Shown: positions 22,365 through 30,500, numbered from the stretch's first letter. The stretch is DNA of 31,291 bases from Spirochaetaceae bacterium (GCA_031288215.1 JAITRV010000007.1:1-31291), one strand, 5' to 3'. The notes: a model not told the origin generated them from the letters alone. Translations and numbers: made by a program.

Positions 22365-23252
22365 ATGGAAGATCAGGCAGAACGCTTACGGGAAATGATG
22401 CGGAAGAAAAACAGCGTAAAAGAAAGCCTCCCATCCCCCCCGGAAACGAAAAAAACCCGGATTATCACGATTACCAGTGGTAAGGGAGGGGTGGGAAAAA
22501 CCAATATGTCGGTAAACATGGCCTTGGCCTATGCCCGGATGGGAAAAAAGGTCATCGTCATGGACGCGGATTTAGGCTTGGCCAATGTGAATGTGATGCT
22601 GAATATGATCCCCAAATTTAACCTCTACCATGTGATCCGGAAGCAAAAAACCATGAGGGAAATCCTGGTGGAGACCGAATACGGCATTTCCATTGTCGCC
22701 GGGGCCTCGGGTTTTTCCAAGATTGCCAACTTGACCGAGGATGAACGGCAAAATTTTATCGATGAGTTGAATACCCTCTCCAATGCGGATATCATCATCA
22801 TTGATACCAGCGCGGGGGTTTCCAGCAATGTATTGGACTTTATCGCCGCCGCGGACGATGCGGTAATCATAACCACCCCGGAACCGACGGCGATTACCGA
22901 CGCCTACGGGATCATCAAGATAATCGCCACCGAAATCGACAACCTCAACATGGGGCTCAAACTCGTGGTAAACCGGGTGAGGACCGTGACGGAGGCCAAA
23001 AAGGTGGCGGACCGGATGATCCGTATCGCGGGGCAGTTCCTGAACCTCAAGGTGGAATACCTGGGATTTATCTACGATGACCAGGCCGTCGCCAACGCGG
23101 TGCAGCGGCAGCGGCCCTTCATGGTGGTGGACCCCCGGTGCAAGGCTTCGGTATGCGTTCAGCACATCGTGGGGCGTATGGAGAAAGGCGGCCTCCGGGA
23201 AGACGGGGGCTTTGGGACGATGATAAAACGCTTCTTCAAACAGAAGCCGTAG
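22365..23252 (+). CDS. flhG: Flagellar number regulator FlhG/FleN (MinD-like ATPase)
   Basis: A 295-residue MinD/ParA-type ATPase that stimulates FlhF GTPase activity and limits flagellar number. The deviant Walker A motif KGGVGKT is at residues 40-46, MDADLGLANVNVML follows, and IIIDTSAGVSSNVLDF is the switch II region. The N-terminal DQAERLREMMR resembles the FlhF-activating DQAxxLR peptide of FlhG. Two adjacent ATGs (22362 and 22365) exist; the second is 6 bases after GGAG (22355-22358) and is preferred. A C-terminal basic helix (MIKRFFKQKP) may bind membrane. Confidence 0.94.
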   Translation: MEDQAERLREMMRKKNSVKESLPSPPETKKTRIITITSGKGGVGKTNMSVNMALAYARMGKKVIVMDADLGLANVNVMLNMIPKFNLYHVIRKQKTMREILVETEYGISIVAGASGFSKIANLTEDERQNFIDELNTLSNADIIIIDTSAGVSSNVLDFIAAADDAVIITTPEPTAITDAYGIIKIIATEIDNLNMGLKLVVNRVRTVTEAKKVADRMIRIAGQFLNLKVEYLGFIYDDQAVANAVQRQRPFMVVDPRCKASVCVQHIVGRMEKGGLREDGGFGTMIKRFFKQKP

Positions 23253-23259
23253 CGGTATA

Positions 23260-23278
23260 CTATTCACCGTATGAATAG
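23260..23278. promoter_or_regulatory. Perfect inverted repeat after flhG
   Basis: CTATTCA (23260-23266) and TGAATAG (23272-23278) are separated by five bases. A TATACT sequence at 23256-23261 resembles a -10 box, but no good -35 box is visible. It lies in a 110-base gap before the next gene and could be an operator or a small RNA hairpin. Confidence 0.3.
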
Positions 23279-23362
23279 GTTTCCGTTTTATGCCCGGATC
23301 GCGGCGCCGATCGCGCGGCCCGGTGCGCCGGTGCGAAGGCTCCTGAATGCCAGGGGGATGGG

Positions 23363-24208
23363 ATGATCAATATGAGAGTAAGCGCCCTCATTTCCGGCGC
23401 GGCCTTTATGCTTTCTCTGGTAATAGGCCTCTTCTGCGGCGCCGGTATTTTCGCCCTGGCCCGGGCCGCGATCCTGGGGGCGGTGTTTTTTCTGATCACC
23501 GGGGGGGCCTACTGGCTGATCGTCAATTTCTTGCCGGAACTCCTCAGCCCCTCCCCGGCTCAGCCGGCGCCGGAAGCCGGGGAGGAACCGGGGGCCCGGG
23601 TGGATATTTCCCTGGAGGAGGAGGGCCTCGATGAGGCCCCCGATTCCCTTCAGGAGCGCCTCGGGGAGGGGCTGGCCGCCTTCTCCCCCGAAGAATATGT
23701 CTCGGGTATGGACCAAATAGATACAATCGGATATACTCATAGGGGGGGGCCGGATGACGGACCTTCGGCTCAGGGGTTTTCACGGGAAGATCCGGGGGGG
23801 GCTTCGGCGGGAGAACCGGCGGAGTTTTTGGCGGCGGAGCCGGCGAGGGGTTCGGCGGGAGAGCCGGCGAGGGCTTTGGCGGCGGAGCCGGTGGGTTTTT
23901 TGGCGGCGGAGCCGGCGGGGGGTTCGGCGGCGGAGCCGGCGGAGTTTTCGGCGGGAGAGGCCGCTCATGACAAGCCGGCAGTGCTGGAGGATATGTTTGA
24001 ATCGGTGGATGAACTCCCCGATATAGCCGCCCTGGCCTCGTCCTTCTCATCTGCCGATGAATCCGGCGACGGGGAAACGGATCGGGTCCTTCCCTTGGAT
24101 GTATCCCAGCGGAAGGGGGGATCGGGGCCGGGCGGCGGAAAGTTAGAGCACGATTATAGTACCCATGATATGGCCTCGGCGCTCCGGACCATATTAAAAC
24201 GGGATTAG
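23363..24208 (+). CDS. Hypothetical membrane protein with Glu-Pro-Ala octapeptide repeats
   Basis: A 281-residue protein of unknown function at the position, between flhG and fliA, where treponemes carry a poorly conserved gene. Two membrane helices lie near residues 8-34 and 37-58. The remainder is acidic and low in complexity. Residues about 150-197 form six copies of an eight-residue unit, [AG]EPAxxxA, encoded by 24-base tandem repeats. The C-terminus (LEHDYSTHDMASALRTILKRD) looks ordered and may be the conserved part. ATG 23363 follows GGGGGA at 23353-23358; ATG 23372 is also possible. A role in flagellar placement or regulation is suggested only by location. Confidence 0.7.
   Translation: MINMRVSALISGAAFMLSLVIGLFCGAGIFALARAAILGAVFFLITGGAYWLIVNFLPELLSPSPAQPAPEAGEEPGARVDISLEEEGLDEAPDSLQERLGEGLAAFSPEEYVSGMDQIDTIGYTHRGGPDDGPSAQGFSREDPGGASAGEPAEFLAAEPARGSAGEPARALAAEPVGFLAAEPAGGSAAEPAEFSAGEAAHDKPAVLEDMFESVDELPDIAALASSFSSADESGDGETDRVLPLDVSQRKGGSGPGGGKLEHDYSTHDMASALRTILKRD
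23810..23953 (+). repeat. Six 24-bp tandem coding repeats
   Basis: Units begin at 23810, 23834, 23858, 23882, 23906 and 23930. They encode GEPAEFLA, AEPARGSA, GEPARALA, AEPVGFLA, AEPAGGSA and AEPAEFSA, with a degraded seventh unit (GEAA) after them. Units 1 and 6 are near identical, as are 2 and 5, suggesting higher-order duplication. The period is a multiple of three, so copy-number change would preserve the frame. Confidence 0.88.
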
Positions 24209-24220
24209 AAGGGAATGCGT

Positions 24221-25033
24221 ATGGGGAATGTCCTCAGGAACGATACTGCAAATCGTTCCCCGGAACAGAAAACAGAAGAAGAACGCTGGATTGAGTACCG
24301 GAAGACCCGGGACCCGGCAATCCGGGAAACCTTTATACGGCAATATGCCCCCCTCGTAAAATATGTAGCCGGTAAGGTTGCCATGGGGATGCCCCATAAT
24401 GTGGAATTTGACGATCTGGTGGGGTACGGGGTCTTCGGCCTCATGGACGCGATTGATAAATTTGATCCTGAAAAAAATGTAAAATTCAAAACCTATGCGG
24501 TAACCCGGATCAGGGGGGCTATTTTTGACGAACTCCGTTCCATAGACTGGGTCCCCCGATCGGTGCGGCAGAAAACCCGGGAAGTGGAGGAAACCATCGG
24601 TTCCCTGGAAGCCCTGCTGGGAAGGACCGCCACGGACAAGGAAATTGCCCGTTCCCTGGGGATGAGCGAAGAAGAATACCTGAAAACCATGTTAAAAATA
24701 TCCGGTACGTCCATGCTCTCCCTCAATGACGTGTGGTTTTCCGGGGATGAAAACGATAAGGTCTCCATCGGGGACAGTATCGAATCCCCCTCCAGCCTGA
24801 ATCCCGATGTGATAGTGGAGAAAGACGAGGTCCGCCGGGTTATCGTGGAGGCTATCCATGAATTGCCCGATAAAGAAAAGAAGATCCTCGTGCTCTACTA
24901 TTATGAGGATCTTACCCTGAAAGAAATAGGCAAGGTCCTGGAGGTAACCGAATCCCGGGTGTCCCAGCTTCATACCAAGGCGATACTCCGGCTTCGGGCT
25001 AAGTTGACCAATATCCGCAAGGGTATTGTGTAG
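24221..25033 (+). CDS. fliA: Flagellar sigma factor FliA (sigma-28/WhiG type)
   Basis: A 270-residue sigma-28 that directs RNA polymerase to late flagellar and chemotaxis promoters. Region 2 is clear (QYAPLVKYVAGKVAMGMP, FDDLVGYGVFGLMDAIDKF, FKTYAVTRIRGAIFDELR, WVPRSVRQKTREVE). Region 3 follows (ATDKEIARSLGMSEEEY-like), and region 4 has a helix-turn-helix, LTLKEIGKVLEVTESRVSQLHTKA. Two in-frame ATGs exist. ATG 24221 is 7 bases after GAAGGG (24208-24213) and is preferred over 24215, which is only one base away from it. No anti-sigma FlgM gene is visible in the window. Confidence 0.95.
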   Translation: MGNVLRNDTANRSPEQKTEEERWIEYRKTRDPAIRETFIRQYAPLVKYVAGKVAMGMPHNVEFDDLVGYGVFGLMDAIDKFDPEKNVKFKTYAVTRIRGAIFDELRSIDWVPRSVRQKTREVEETIGSLEALLGRTATDKEIARSLGMSEEEYLKTMLKISGTSMLSLNDVWFSGDENDKVSIGDSIESPSSLNPDVIVEKDEVRRVIVEAIHELPDKEKKILVLYYYEDLTLKEIGKVLEVTESRVSQLHTKAILRLRAKLTNIRKGIV

Positions 25034-25078
25034 GAACTGCGTCACCCCGGTGCGGGATGATCGGAAAAGGGAATAACG

Positions 25079-27043
25079 ATGGTGGATTTTGTCCAGCTTC
25101 AGCAAATCATACAGGAAAGCCTGGAACAGGATCGGGAGATCGCTGCGGTGGAGGCCGGCGGTCCTACTCTGGAGGAGGCGGTCGCCCAAGGGGCCGCCCT
25201 GCTGGATATTCCCATACGGCGGATGGAATATGAGGTTGTCGAAAGGGGGTTCAAGGGCCTCTTCGGGAAGGGGCAAAAGAATTGGAAGATCCGGGCCTAT
25301 GAACGGGTGAAGGCTCCGAAAAGCCAGGAGACCGAAGATGCTGCCTATGAGGAAGCATTTACGGTTCAGAGCCCGGTGAGAACGGACAAAGACGGGGAGG
25401 TCTTTGTCCTCCTGCGCCCCGAGGGGGCCTTCATCAAGGTGACTCCCCCCCTCGGCAGGGGAAAGAAGGCCGATGAAAACTATGCCCTGGTCCTGCTGCG
25501 GAGCCGGGTGGTCAAGGATATTGACATCCCCCTGCTGATGAATACCATGAAAGAGGCTTCGGGGGATTATGTCCGGGTGGGCTATTTTGAACAGAACCCC
25601 ACCAACGACGCGATCATCAAGGTCGAGGTTGCCGATATGGAGATGAAGGCCAGCATCTTCGTAAGTCATCCGGGCCCGGGGGGCTGCGATCTCTCGCTGG
25701 AGAGCATCCTGAGTTTTCTGCGGCAGAGCAATGTTACCTATGGCATCAAGGAAGAGGTACTCCGGGATTTTGTGGACCATCCGATCTATATGGAACGGAT
25801 CCTCGTGGCGGAGGGGACCAAGGCCGTTCAGGGGCGGGACGGGTATATTCAGTACAACTTTGAAATGGATCAGGCCAAAATATACCTCCGGGAAGGAATC
25901 GACGGAAAGGTTGATTTTAAAGATCTCCACATCATCAAGAATGTGGTCCAGGGACAGCCCCTGGCAAAAAGAATTCCCCCCGAACTTGGGAGCGCCGGAA
26001 AAACCGTTACGGGCCGGATCATTCCCGCCCAAAACGGCAGGGATATAGTCCTGCCCCTGGGGAAAAATGTATATGTCGGGGATGACGGGGCCACCATATT
26101 CTCCGAACAGAACGGTCAGGTGGTGGTCATCAACGGGAAGATAAACGTGGAGCCCGTCTATACCGTTCAGGGGAATGTGGACATCAAAACCGGAAATATC
26201 ATATTCCTGGGTACGGTGGTGGTAAAGGGCAGCGTGGAGTCCGGTTTTTCCGTCCGGGCGGCGGGGAATATTGAGGTTCATGGTACGGTGGAAAAGGCCG
26301 AGTTGGATGCCGAGGGGGATATCATCGTCCACCAGGGAATTACCGGACAGGGCGCCGGCATTATCCGGGCGGGACGGTCCATTTGGGCCCGGTTCATCGA
26401 GAATACCGTCCTTGAAGCGGGGGCTATGGTGGTGGCCTCCGACGGCATCATCAATTCCCGGGTAGACGCCTATAAACGGATCATCTGTCAGGGAAAACGG
26501 GCCCATATTGTCGGGGGACGGCTCCGGGCGACCGAGGAGATCAACGCAAAAATCCTGGGAAGCCCCACCAGCGGGACCGAAACGGTCTTGGAAGTCGGTT
26601 TTGATCCGCGGAGCAAGGAACGTATTGAAGAGCTGACGGAAACCAAGAACGAAATCGAAAAAAAGATAGAGGAGATACAGCTCAACCTGCAGACCCTTGC
26701 CAATATCAAGAAACAGCAGAAGTCCCTTCAGGAGGAAAAAGAAGCGTACCAGCTGGCTTTGATTGAAGAGCGGAAAAACCTCCTCGGATCATTGAAAGCG
26801 GCCAACGATGAAATCGGAAAGGCCAAGGACCACCTCGCGAGCCTCATCACCCGGGGACGGATTTCCGCGTCCGCGAAGGTCTATCCGGGGGTAAAGATCA
26901 TCATCCGGGACGCAAAACAGGAAGTCATCAACGACTATAGGGCGGTCACCTTCATCCTTGAAGACGGTTTGGTGAGCGTGACCAAGTATGAAGAACCGGA
27001 CGCAGAAATAATACGAGGTCCCGATGGCGATACAACCGATTGA
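25079..27043 (+). CDS. FapA/DUF342-family protein with N-terminal Jag-like domain
   Basis: A 654-residue cytoplasmic protein of the flagellar assembly protein A (DUF342) family. Residues about 21-75 resemble the Jag/KhpB N-terminal domain (TLEEAVAQGAALLDI, YEVVERGFKGLFG). The central part is the FapA domain, with the beta-helix-like run NVDIKTGNIIFLGTVVVKGS, SVRAAGNIEVHGTVEKAELD and GDIIVHQGITGQG. Residues about 513-590 form a charged coiled coil (IEELTETKNEIEKKIEEIQ), followed by a short beta domain. It follows sigma-28 in the treponemal operon. A link to FlhG/FlhF-type control of flagella is known for FapA relatives but is only inferred here. Confidence 0.85.
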   Translation: MVDFVQLQQIIQESLEQDREIAAVEAGGPTLEEAVAQGAALLDIPIRRMEYEVVERGFKGLFGKGQKNWKIRAYERVKAPKSQETEDAAYEEAFTVQSPVRTDKDGEVFVLLRPEGAFIKVTPPLGRGKKADENYALVLLRSRVVKDIDIPLLMNTMKEASGDYVRVGYFEQNPTNDAIIKVEVADMEMKASIFVSHPGPGGCDLSLESILSFLRQSNVTYGIKEEVLRDFVDHPIYMERILVAEGTKAVQGRDGYIQYNFEMDQAKIYLREGIDGKVDFKDLHIIKNVVQGQPLAKRIPPELGSAGKTVTGRIIPAQNGRDIVLPLGKNVYVGDDGATIFSEQNGQVVVINGKINVEPVYTVQGNVDIKTGNIIFLGTVVVKGSVESGFSVRAAGNIEVHGTVEKAELDAEGDIIVHQGITGQGAGIIRAGRSIWARFIENTVLEAGAMVVASDGIINSRVDAYKRIICQGKRAHIVGGRLRATEEINAKILGSPTSGTETVLEVGFDPRSKERIEELTETKNEIEKKIEEIQLNLQTLANIKKQQKSLQEEKEAYQLALIEERKNLLGSLKAANDEIGKAKDHLASLITRGRISASAKVYPGVKIIIRDAKQEVINDYRAVTFILEDGLVSVTKYEEPDAEIIRGPDGDTTD

Positions 27044-27359
27044 TCTCCAGACCCTGTTTACCCAGTTGGACAAGGTCGGAAAGCATCAGGCCGCCCAAAA
27101 AGAGGGCGTGCAGATACAGCAGGCCCTCCAGGGGGATCTGATCCAGCGGAAAACCGATGAACGGATCCGATCGGTGAATGAATCCCAGGATATGGGGGAG
27201 GGAACGGAGGCCGTCAATGACCGGTCCCCCCGGCAGCATCCCGGCAGGGAAAAGCAGGACCGGCAGGAGAACGCCGGCGACCCCGCCGATGAAGCGTTCC
27301 GGGGGGAAGATCCCTTCCGGGACCCGGACCTGGGAAAAAACGTCGATCTCAGCGGTTGA
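27024..27359 (+). CDS. Hypothetical small polar protein in flagellar operon
   Basis: A 111-residue, very hydrophilic protein of unknown function. The first 60 residues look helical (IDLQTLFTQLDKVGKHQAAQKEGVQ and on) and the rest is charged and probably disordered, ending GKNVDLSG. It overlaps the previous gene by 20 bases, with GAGGT about 8 bases before ATG 27024, so the reading frame is well supported by context. The TxxLDKVGKHQA...Q..QAL start and ...DPDLGKNVDLSG end resemble small conserved treponemal flagellar-operon proteins. No membrane segment or catalytic motif is seen. Confidence 0.7.
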   Translation: MAIQPIDLQTLFTQLDKVGKHQAAQKEGVQIQQALQGDLIQRKTDERIRSVNESQDMGEGTEAVNDRSPRQHPGREKQDRQENAGDPADEAFRGEDPFRDPDLGKNVDLSG

Positions 27360-27371
27360 TGGGGCGGATAT

Positions 27372-27986
27372 ATGTTGATACCCCTGCTGTTTTCAGCGGC
27401 CGGCCTCATCCTCTGGGGCTTTACGTTTATCTATATCCGCTCCTACCTTAAACGGCATACCGGCTCGGATCTGCTGCGGAAATGGCAGGATGAGGCGGGC
27501 CGGCTCATCGCCGAAATTGACGCCGCCACCGACCGGGACTCCGCCCTGGTGGAGGACCGGATCAAGACCCTGCGGGCCCTGCTGGAGGATGTGGACCGCC
27601 GCATCGCCGTGTATGTCCGGGAAGCGGGCCGGCAGAAGAACCAGGAGGCGGCCTATGCCGAGCTGGGCCGGCGGCTGCCTTCCGCCGCCTCATCCCCGGC
27701 GGAGGCCGTTGCCGTGCTCCCGCCGCCGTCCCCCGCCGCCGGGGAAACGCCGCCGGGGACGGCCGGGCTTTCAGGCGGCGGCGGGCCGGCGGCGCCGGAA
27801 CTCCCCCGGATCATCCGTTCCCCCCAGCCGGTAGAACCCAAGCCCCCCTCCTTTTCGGAGCAGGTGGCCGCCCTGGTGGGGGCGGGCTTTTCCCCGGAAC
27901 TGATCGCCTCCCGTCTGGGAGTAACCCTGGCGGAGGTGGAACTGGCGGCGGCCCTTTTCCGGCGGAAACAGGGGAGCGGGGATTAA
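27372..27986 (+). CDS. Membrane-anchored coiled-coil protein with C-terminal HTH-like segment (SwrB-like)
   Basis: A 204-residue protein with one N-terminal membrane helix (about 4-22). A coiled-coil-like region follows (RKWQDEAGRLIAEIDAATD, LRALLEDVDRRIAVYV), then a Pro/Ala/Gly-rich linker. The C-terminal helical motif at about 160-197 (EQVAALVGAGFSPELIASRLGVTLAEVELAAAL) resembles the small helix-turn-helix found in DUF2802/DUF6115 proteins. Bacillus SwrB, which activates the FliP export gate, has the same membrane/coiled-coil/HTH layout and also follows the sigma gene of its flagellar operon. Functional equivalence is inferred from architecture and position only. The ATG at 27372 has a weak ribosome site. 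Confidence 0.72.
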   Translation: MLIPLLFSAAGLILWGFTFIYIRSYLKRHTGSDLLRKWQDEAGRLIAEIDAATDRDSALVEDRIKTLRALLEDVDRRIAVYVREAGRQKNQEAAYAELGRRLPSAASSPAEAVAVLPPPSPAAGETPPGTAGLSGGGGPAAPELPRIIRSPQPVEPKPPSFSEQVAALVGAGFSPELIASRLGVTLAEVELAAALFRRKQGSGD

Positions 27987-27998
27987 TGAGCAGGCCCC

Positions 27999-28027
27999 CT
28001 CAACCCTCCGTTTTGAGCGCTTTTTTT
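27999..28027 (+). terminator. Weak intrinsic terminator at the end of the flagellar operon
   Basis: CTCAA (27999-28003) can pair with TTGAG (28013-28017) across a 9-base loop, and a run of seven T follows at 28021-28027. The stem is short, so ending of transcription may be incomplete. Its position just after the last gene and before a strong promoter supports the call. Confidence 0.45.
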
Positions 28028-28029
28028 CC

Positions 28030-28058
28030 TTGACAGGAGAGGCGTGTCGTGATATATT
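28030..28058 (+). promoter_or_regulatory. Strong sigma-70 promoter of metY
   Basis: TTGACA at 28030-28035 and TATATT at 28053-28058 with a 17-base spacer is close to consensus. A leader of about 60 bases follows before the start codon. It is too short for a SAM riboswitch, and none of the usual conserved cores was seen. Confidence 0.75.
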
Positions 28059-28127
28059 AAGATACTATTCCTATTGAATTTATATGTTTTTATGCCATAT
28101 GAACCATGCGCGATAAGGAGTTGTATG

Positions 28128-29417
28128 ATGAGTCGCACGCAGTACCAGTTCGAAACCCTCCAGATCCATGCGGGTCAGGAGCAGCCGGATCCCGCCACGG
28201 ACGCCCGGGCGGTGCCTATCTACCAAACCTCGTCCTATGTGTTTAAGGACCCCGCCCAGGCCGCGGGGCGTTTCGCCCTGACCGAGCCGGGGAACATCTA
28301 CACCCGGATGATGAACCCCACCTGGGATGTCTTTGAGCGGCGGATCGCCGCCCTGGAAAAAGGCGCCGCCGCCCTGGCAACCGCCTCGGGGGCCGCCGCC
28401 ACCACCTACGCGATCCAGAACATCACCCGCACGGGGGACCATATCGTGTCGGACTTCCAGATCTACGGGGGCACCTTCAACCTCTTTGCCAACACCTTCA
28501 AGGACCTGGGGGTGGAAACCACCTTTGTGGACGGCAGCAACCCTGAAAACTTCGAGAAGGCCATCAAGGCCGCTACCAAGGCCCTGTTCTTCGAAACCCT
28601 GGGAAACCCCAACGCCTCGGTGGTGGACGTGGAGGCGGTGGCGAAGATCGCCCACAAACACGGGATTCCCCTCATCGTGGACAACACCTTTGCCACCCCC
28701 TATCTCCTGCGGCCCATCGAATACGGGGCCGACGTGGTGGTCCATTCGGCCACCAAGTTCATCGGCGGCCACGGAACCTCCATCGGCGGGGTCCTGGTGG
28801 ATGCCGGCACATTCGACTGGGCCCAAAACGACAAGTTCCCCGGCCTCAGCAAACCCAACCCCAGCTATCACGGCATTGTGTTTACCGACGCGGTAAAAAA
28901 CCTGGCCTACATCATCAAGGCCCGGACCACCCTGCTCCGGGACACCGGCGCGGCCCTCTCCCCCTTCAACGCCTTCCTCTTCCTCCAGGGCCTGGAGACC
29001 CTCTCCCTCCGGGTGGAACGGCACGTGGAAAACACCCTCAAGGTGGTGGATTTCCTCACGGGCCACCCCCAGGTGGAAAAGGTGAACCATCCGGCCCTTC
29101 CGGAACACCGGGACCACGCCCTCTACCGGCGCTACTTTCCCAAGGGGGGCGCGTCGATTTTTACCTTCGAAATCAAGGGGGGCGCCGGGGCGGCGAAGAA
29201 GTTCATCGCCAAGCTGGAACTCTTCTCCCTCCTGGCCAACGTGGCGGACGTGAAGTCCCTGGTGATCCACCCGGCTTCGACCACCCACTCCCAAGTGGAC
29301 GAAAAGGACCTCCTGGAGCAGGGGATCAAGCCCAACACCATCCGGCTTTCCATCGGCACCGAGCATATCGACGATATCATCAGCGACCTTGCGCGGGGCT
29401 TCGAAGGAATCCGTTAA
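28128..29417 (+). CDS. metY: O-acetylhomoserine aminocarboxypropyltransferase (sulfhydrylase)
   Basis: A 429-residue PLP enzyme that makes homocysteine (or methionine) from O-acetylhomoserine and sulfide (or methanethiol). Family features are ETLQIHAGQEQPDPATDARAVPIYQTSSYVF at the N-terminus (beginning residue 9), SGAAATTYAIQNI, FFETLGNPNASVVDVEA, the PLP-phosphate region Asp 185 in IVDNTFATP, and the Schiff-base Lys 210 in HSATKFIGGHG. MetY enzymes are longer (about 425-440) than cystathionine synthases. AAGGAG (28115-28120) is 7 bases from ATG 28128 and 4 from ATG 28125, so the second is preferred. The open frame back to 28074 is chance. The stop codon lies inside repeat copy B. Confidence 0.93.
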   Translation: MSRTQYQFETLQIHAGQEQPDPATDARAVPIYQTSSYVFKDPAQAAGRFALTEPGNIYTRMMNPTWDVFERRIAALEKGAAALATASGAAATTYAIQNITRTGDHIVSDFQIYGGTFNLFANTFKDLGVETTFVDGSNPENFEKAIKAATKALFFETLGNPNASVVDVEAVAKIAHKHGIPLIVDNTFATPYLLRPIEYGADVVVHSATKFIGGHGTSIGGVLVDAGTFDWAQNDKFPGLSKPNPSYHGIVFTDAVKNLAYIIKARTTLLRDTGAALSPFNAFLFLQGLETLSLRVERHVENTLKVVDFLTGHPQVEKVNHPALPEHRDHALYRRYFPKGGASIFTFEIKGGAGAAKKFIAKLELFSLLANVADVKSLVIHPASTTHSQVDEKDLLEQGIKPNTIRLSIGTEHIDDIISDLARGFEGIR

Positions 29418-29475
29418 AGGGGGGTCCGGGGGGCCTCCGGCCCCCCGGTGGGGGCATGGGGGTGAAACCCCCATC
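29413..29475. repeat. Dispersed GC-rich double-hairpin repeat, copy B (convergent gap)
   Basis: This copy has GTTAAA, six G, T, stem CCGGGGGG (29426-29433), a 7-base loop, stem CCCCCCGG (29441-29448), TG-GGGG-CA, stem TGGGGG (29457-29462), a 5-base loop, stem CCCCCA (29468-29473), TC. It supplies the metY stop codon and ends one base before the stop codon of the minus-strand zinc-binding protein gene. It probably acts as a two-way terminator. Confidence 0.85.
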
Positions 29476-30447
29476 TTAGCGCAGGGCCTCCCGGAGGGCG
29501 TCCGCGTTCCTGGTCATCAGTTCCAGGTAGGTGGTCCCCCCGGTAAATTCCTGACGGCTGACGTTGTGGGCCGCGTGGAACAGCCGCTTCGCGGCCCCGG
29601 TGGCTTCGCAGATGGTGTCGGCGATCTTCTCATTGGAGAGTTCGATGTGGAAGACCACGGGAATCCGCTCATCCCGGACCTTGTTGATCAGGAAGGCCAC
29701 CGTGGCGGCGCTGGCCTCGGTCTCGGTGGAACAGCCGGGAAAGGCCGCGAAGTACCGGAGCCCGTAGGCGTCGGCAAAGTACCGGAAGGGGAAGCGGTCG
29801 CCGAAGACAAAGACCTTCCGGCGGCCCTGGTCCACCGCGCTTCGGAAGGCGGCGTCCAGGGCCGCCAGTTTCGCCAGGTAATCCCCGGCATTGGCGCGGA
29901 AGCTATCGGCGTTGGCCCGGTCAATGGCGCAGAGTTCTCCGGAGATCCGCTCCACGATGAGCGCGGCGTTGGCCGGGGAGGTCCATATGTGTTCGTCATA
30001 TTCGGCCTCCTCCTCGTGTTCGCCTTCGTCTCCGTCTTCGTGGGAGTCCCCTTCCTCGTCATCCTGCATCCCCTCCACGATCTCCTCTTCCACGATCTCC
30101 ACGCAGTCCATGAGCCGGAGAATCCGGAGCTTACCGGTATCCAGGCTTGACAGGATCCGGTCTACCCAAGCCTCGGACTCCCCGCCCACATAGATGAAAA
30201 GGCCGCTGTTTTGGATTCTGATAATATCCTGGGGGGTGGGCTCAAAGGAATGGCTCTCCGCCCCCGGGGGGAGGAGCATGGTCAGGTTGACCGTATCTCC
30301 GGCGATCTGCCGGACAAAGTCATAGGGGGGAAAGACGGTGGTAACCACGGAGGGTTTTCCGTTATCGGCGCGATCCTTCCGGGGGCTTGCGGATACCCCC
30401 GCGCTCAGGGCGATGAGGATACAAAGAGCCGTAAACAATCGTTTCAT
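29476..30447 (-). CDS. znuA: Metal (probably zinc) ABC transporter substrate-binding protein, ZnuA-like
   Basis: A 323-residue periplasmic binding protein with a Sec signal peptide (MKRLFTALCILIALSAG, cut near VSA-S) and no lipobox Cys. Cluster A-1 features are TTVFPPYDFVRQIAGD, HSFEPTPQD with metal ligand His 66, and DEHIWTSP with His 153. An Asp/Glu/His-rich loop (about 119-152) is typical of zinc chaperoning. FGDRFPFRYFADAYGL and FPGCSTETEAS match Firmicutes-type zinc proteins. ATG at 30447 has AAGGAG 8 bases upstream; an upstream TTG at 30453 is too close to it. The neighbouring Fur-family gene supports zinc-responsive control. No permease or ATPase gene is in the window. Confidence 0.9.
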   Translation of the reverse strand: MKRLFTALCILIALSAGVSASPRKDRADNGKPSVVTTVFPPYDFVRQIAGDTVNLTMLLPPGAESHSFEPTPQDIIRIQNSGLFIYVGGESEAWVDRILSSLDTGKLRILRLMDCVEIVEEEIVEGMQDDEEGDSHEDGDEGEHEEEAEYDEHIWTSPANAALIVERISGELCAIDRANADSFRANAGDYLAKLAALDAAFRSAVDQGRRKVFVFGDRFPFRYFADAYGLRYFAAFPGCSTETEASAATVAFLINKVRDERIPVVFHIELSNEKIADTICEATGAAKRLFHAAHNVSRQEFTGGTTYLELMTRNADALREALR

Positions 30448-30474
30448 AGTCAAAACTCCTTATAATAAATGAAG

Positions 30475-30500
30475 CGTAAAGTAAAATCGTAAAGTAAAAT
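30475..30500. promoter_or_regulatory. 13-bp direct repeat upstream of znuA (operator candidate)
   Basis: CGTAAAGTAAAAT occurs twice in perfect tandem at 30475-30487 and 30488-30500; a related GGTAAAAT follows at about 30508-30516. It lies 28 bases above the znuA start on the minus strand, in an AT-rich patch of a GC-rich region. This suits a regulator site, possibly for the adjacent Fur/Zur protein, or promoter elements (ATTTTACTTTACG on the coding strand). Confidence 0.5.

Noticed and set aside
23810..23953. CRISPR-like array
   Set aside because: Units are contiguous 24-base coding repeats without spacers and encode a regular octapeptide.
28059..28127. SAM riboswitch before metY
   Set aside because: The leader is only about 60 bases and shows none of the multi-stem conserved core; the promoter is adjacent to the ribosome site.
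28080..29474. 464-codon minus-strand open frame opposite metY
   Set aside because: Antisense to a full-length PLP enzyme, with biased Gly/Val/His composition and no ribosome site.
29389..30150. 253-codon plus-strand open frame opposite znuA
   Set aside because: Antisense to a well-supported zinc-binding protein gene; no homology recognised.
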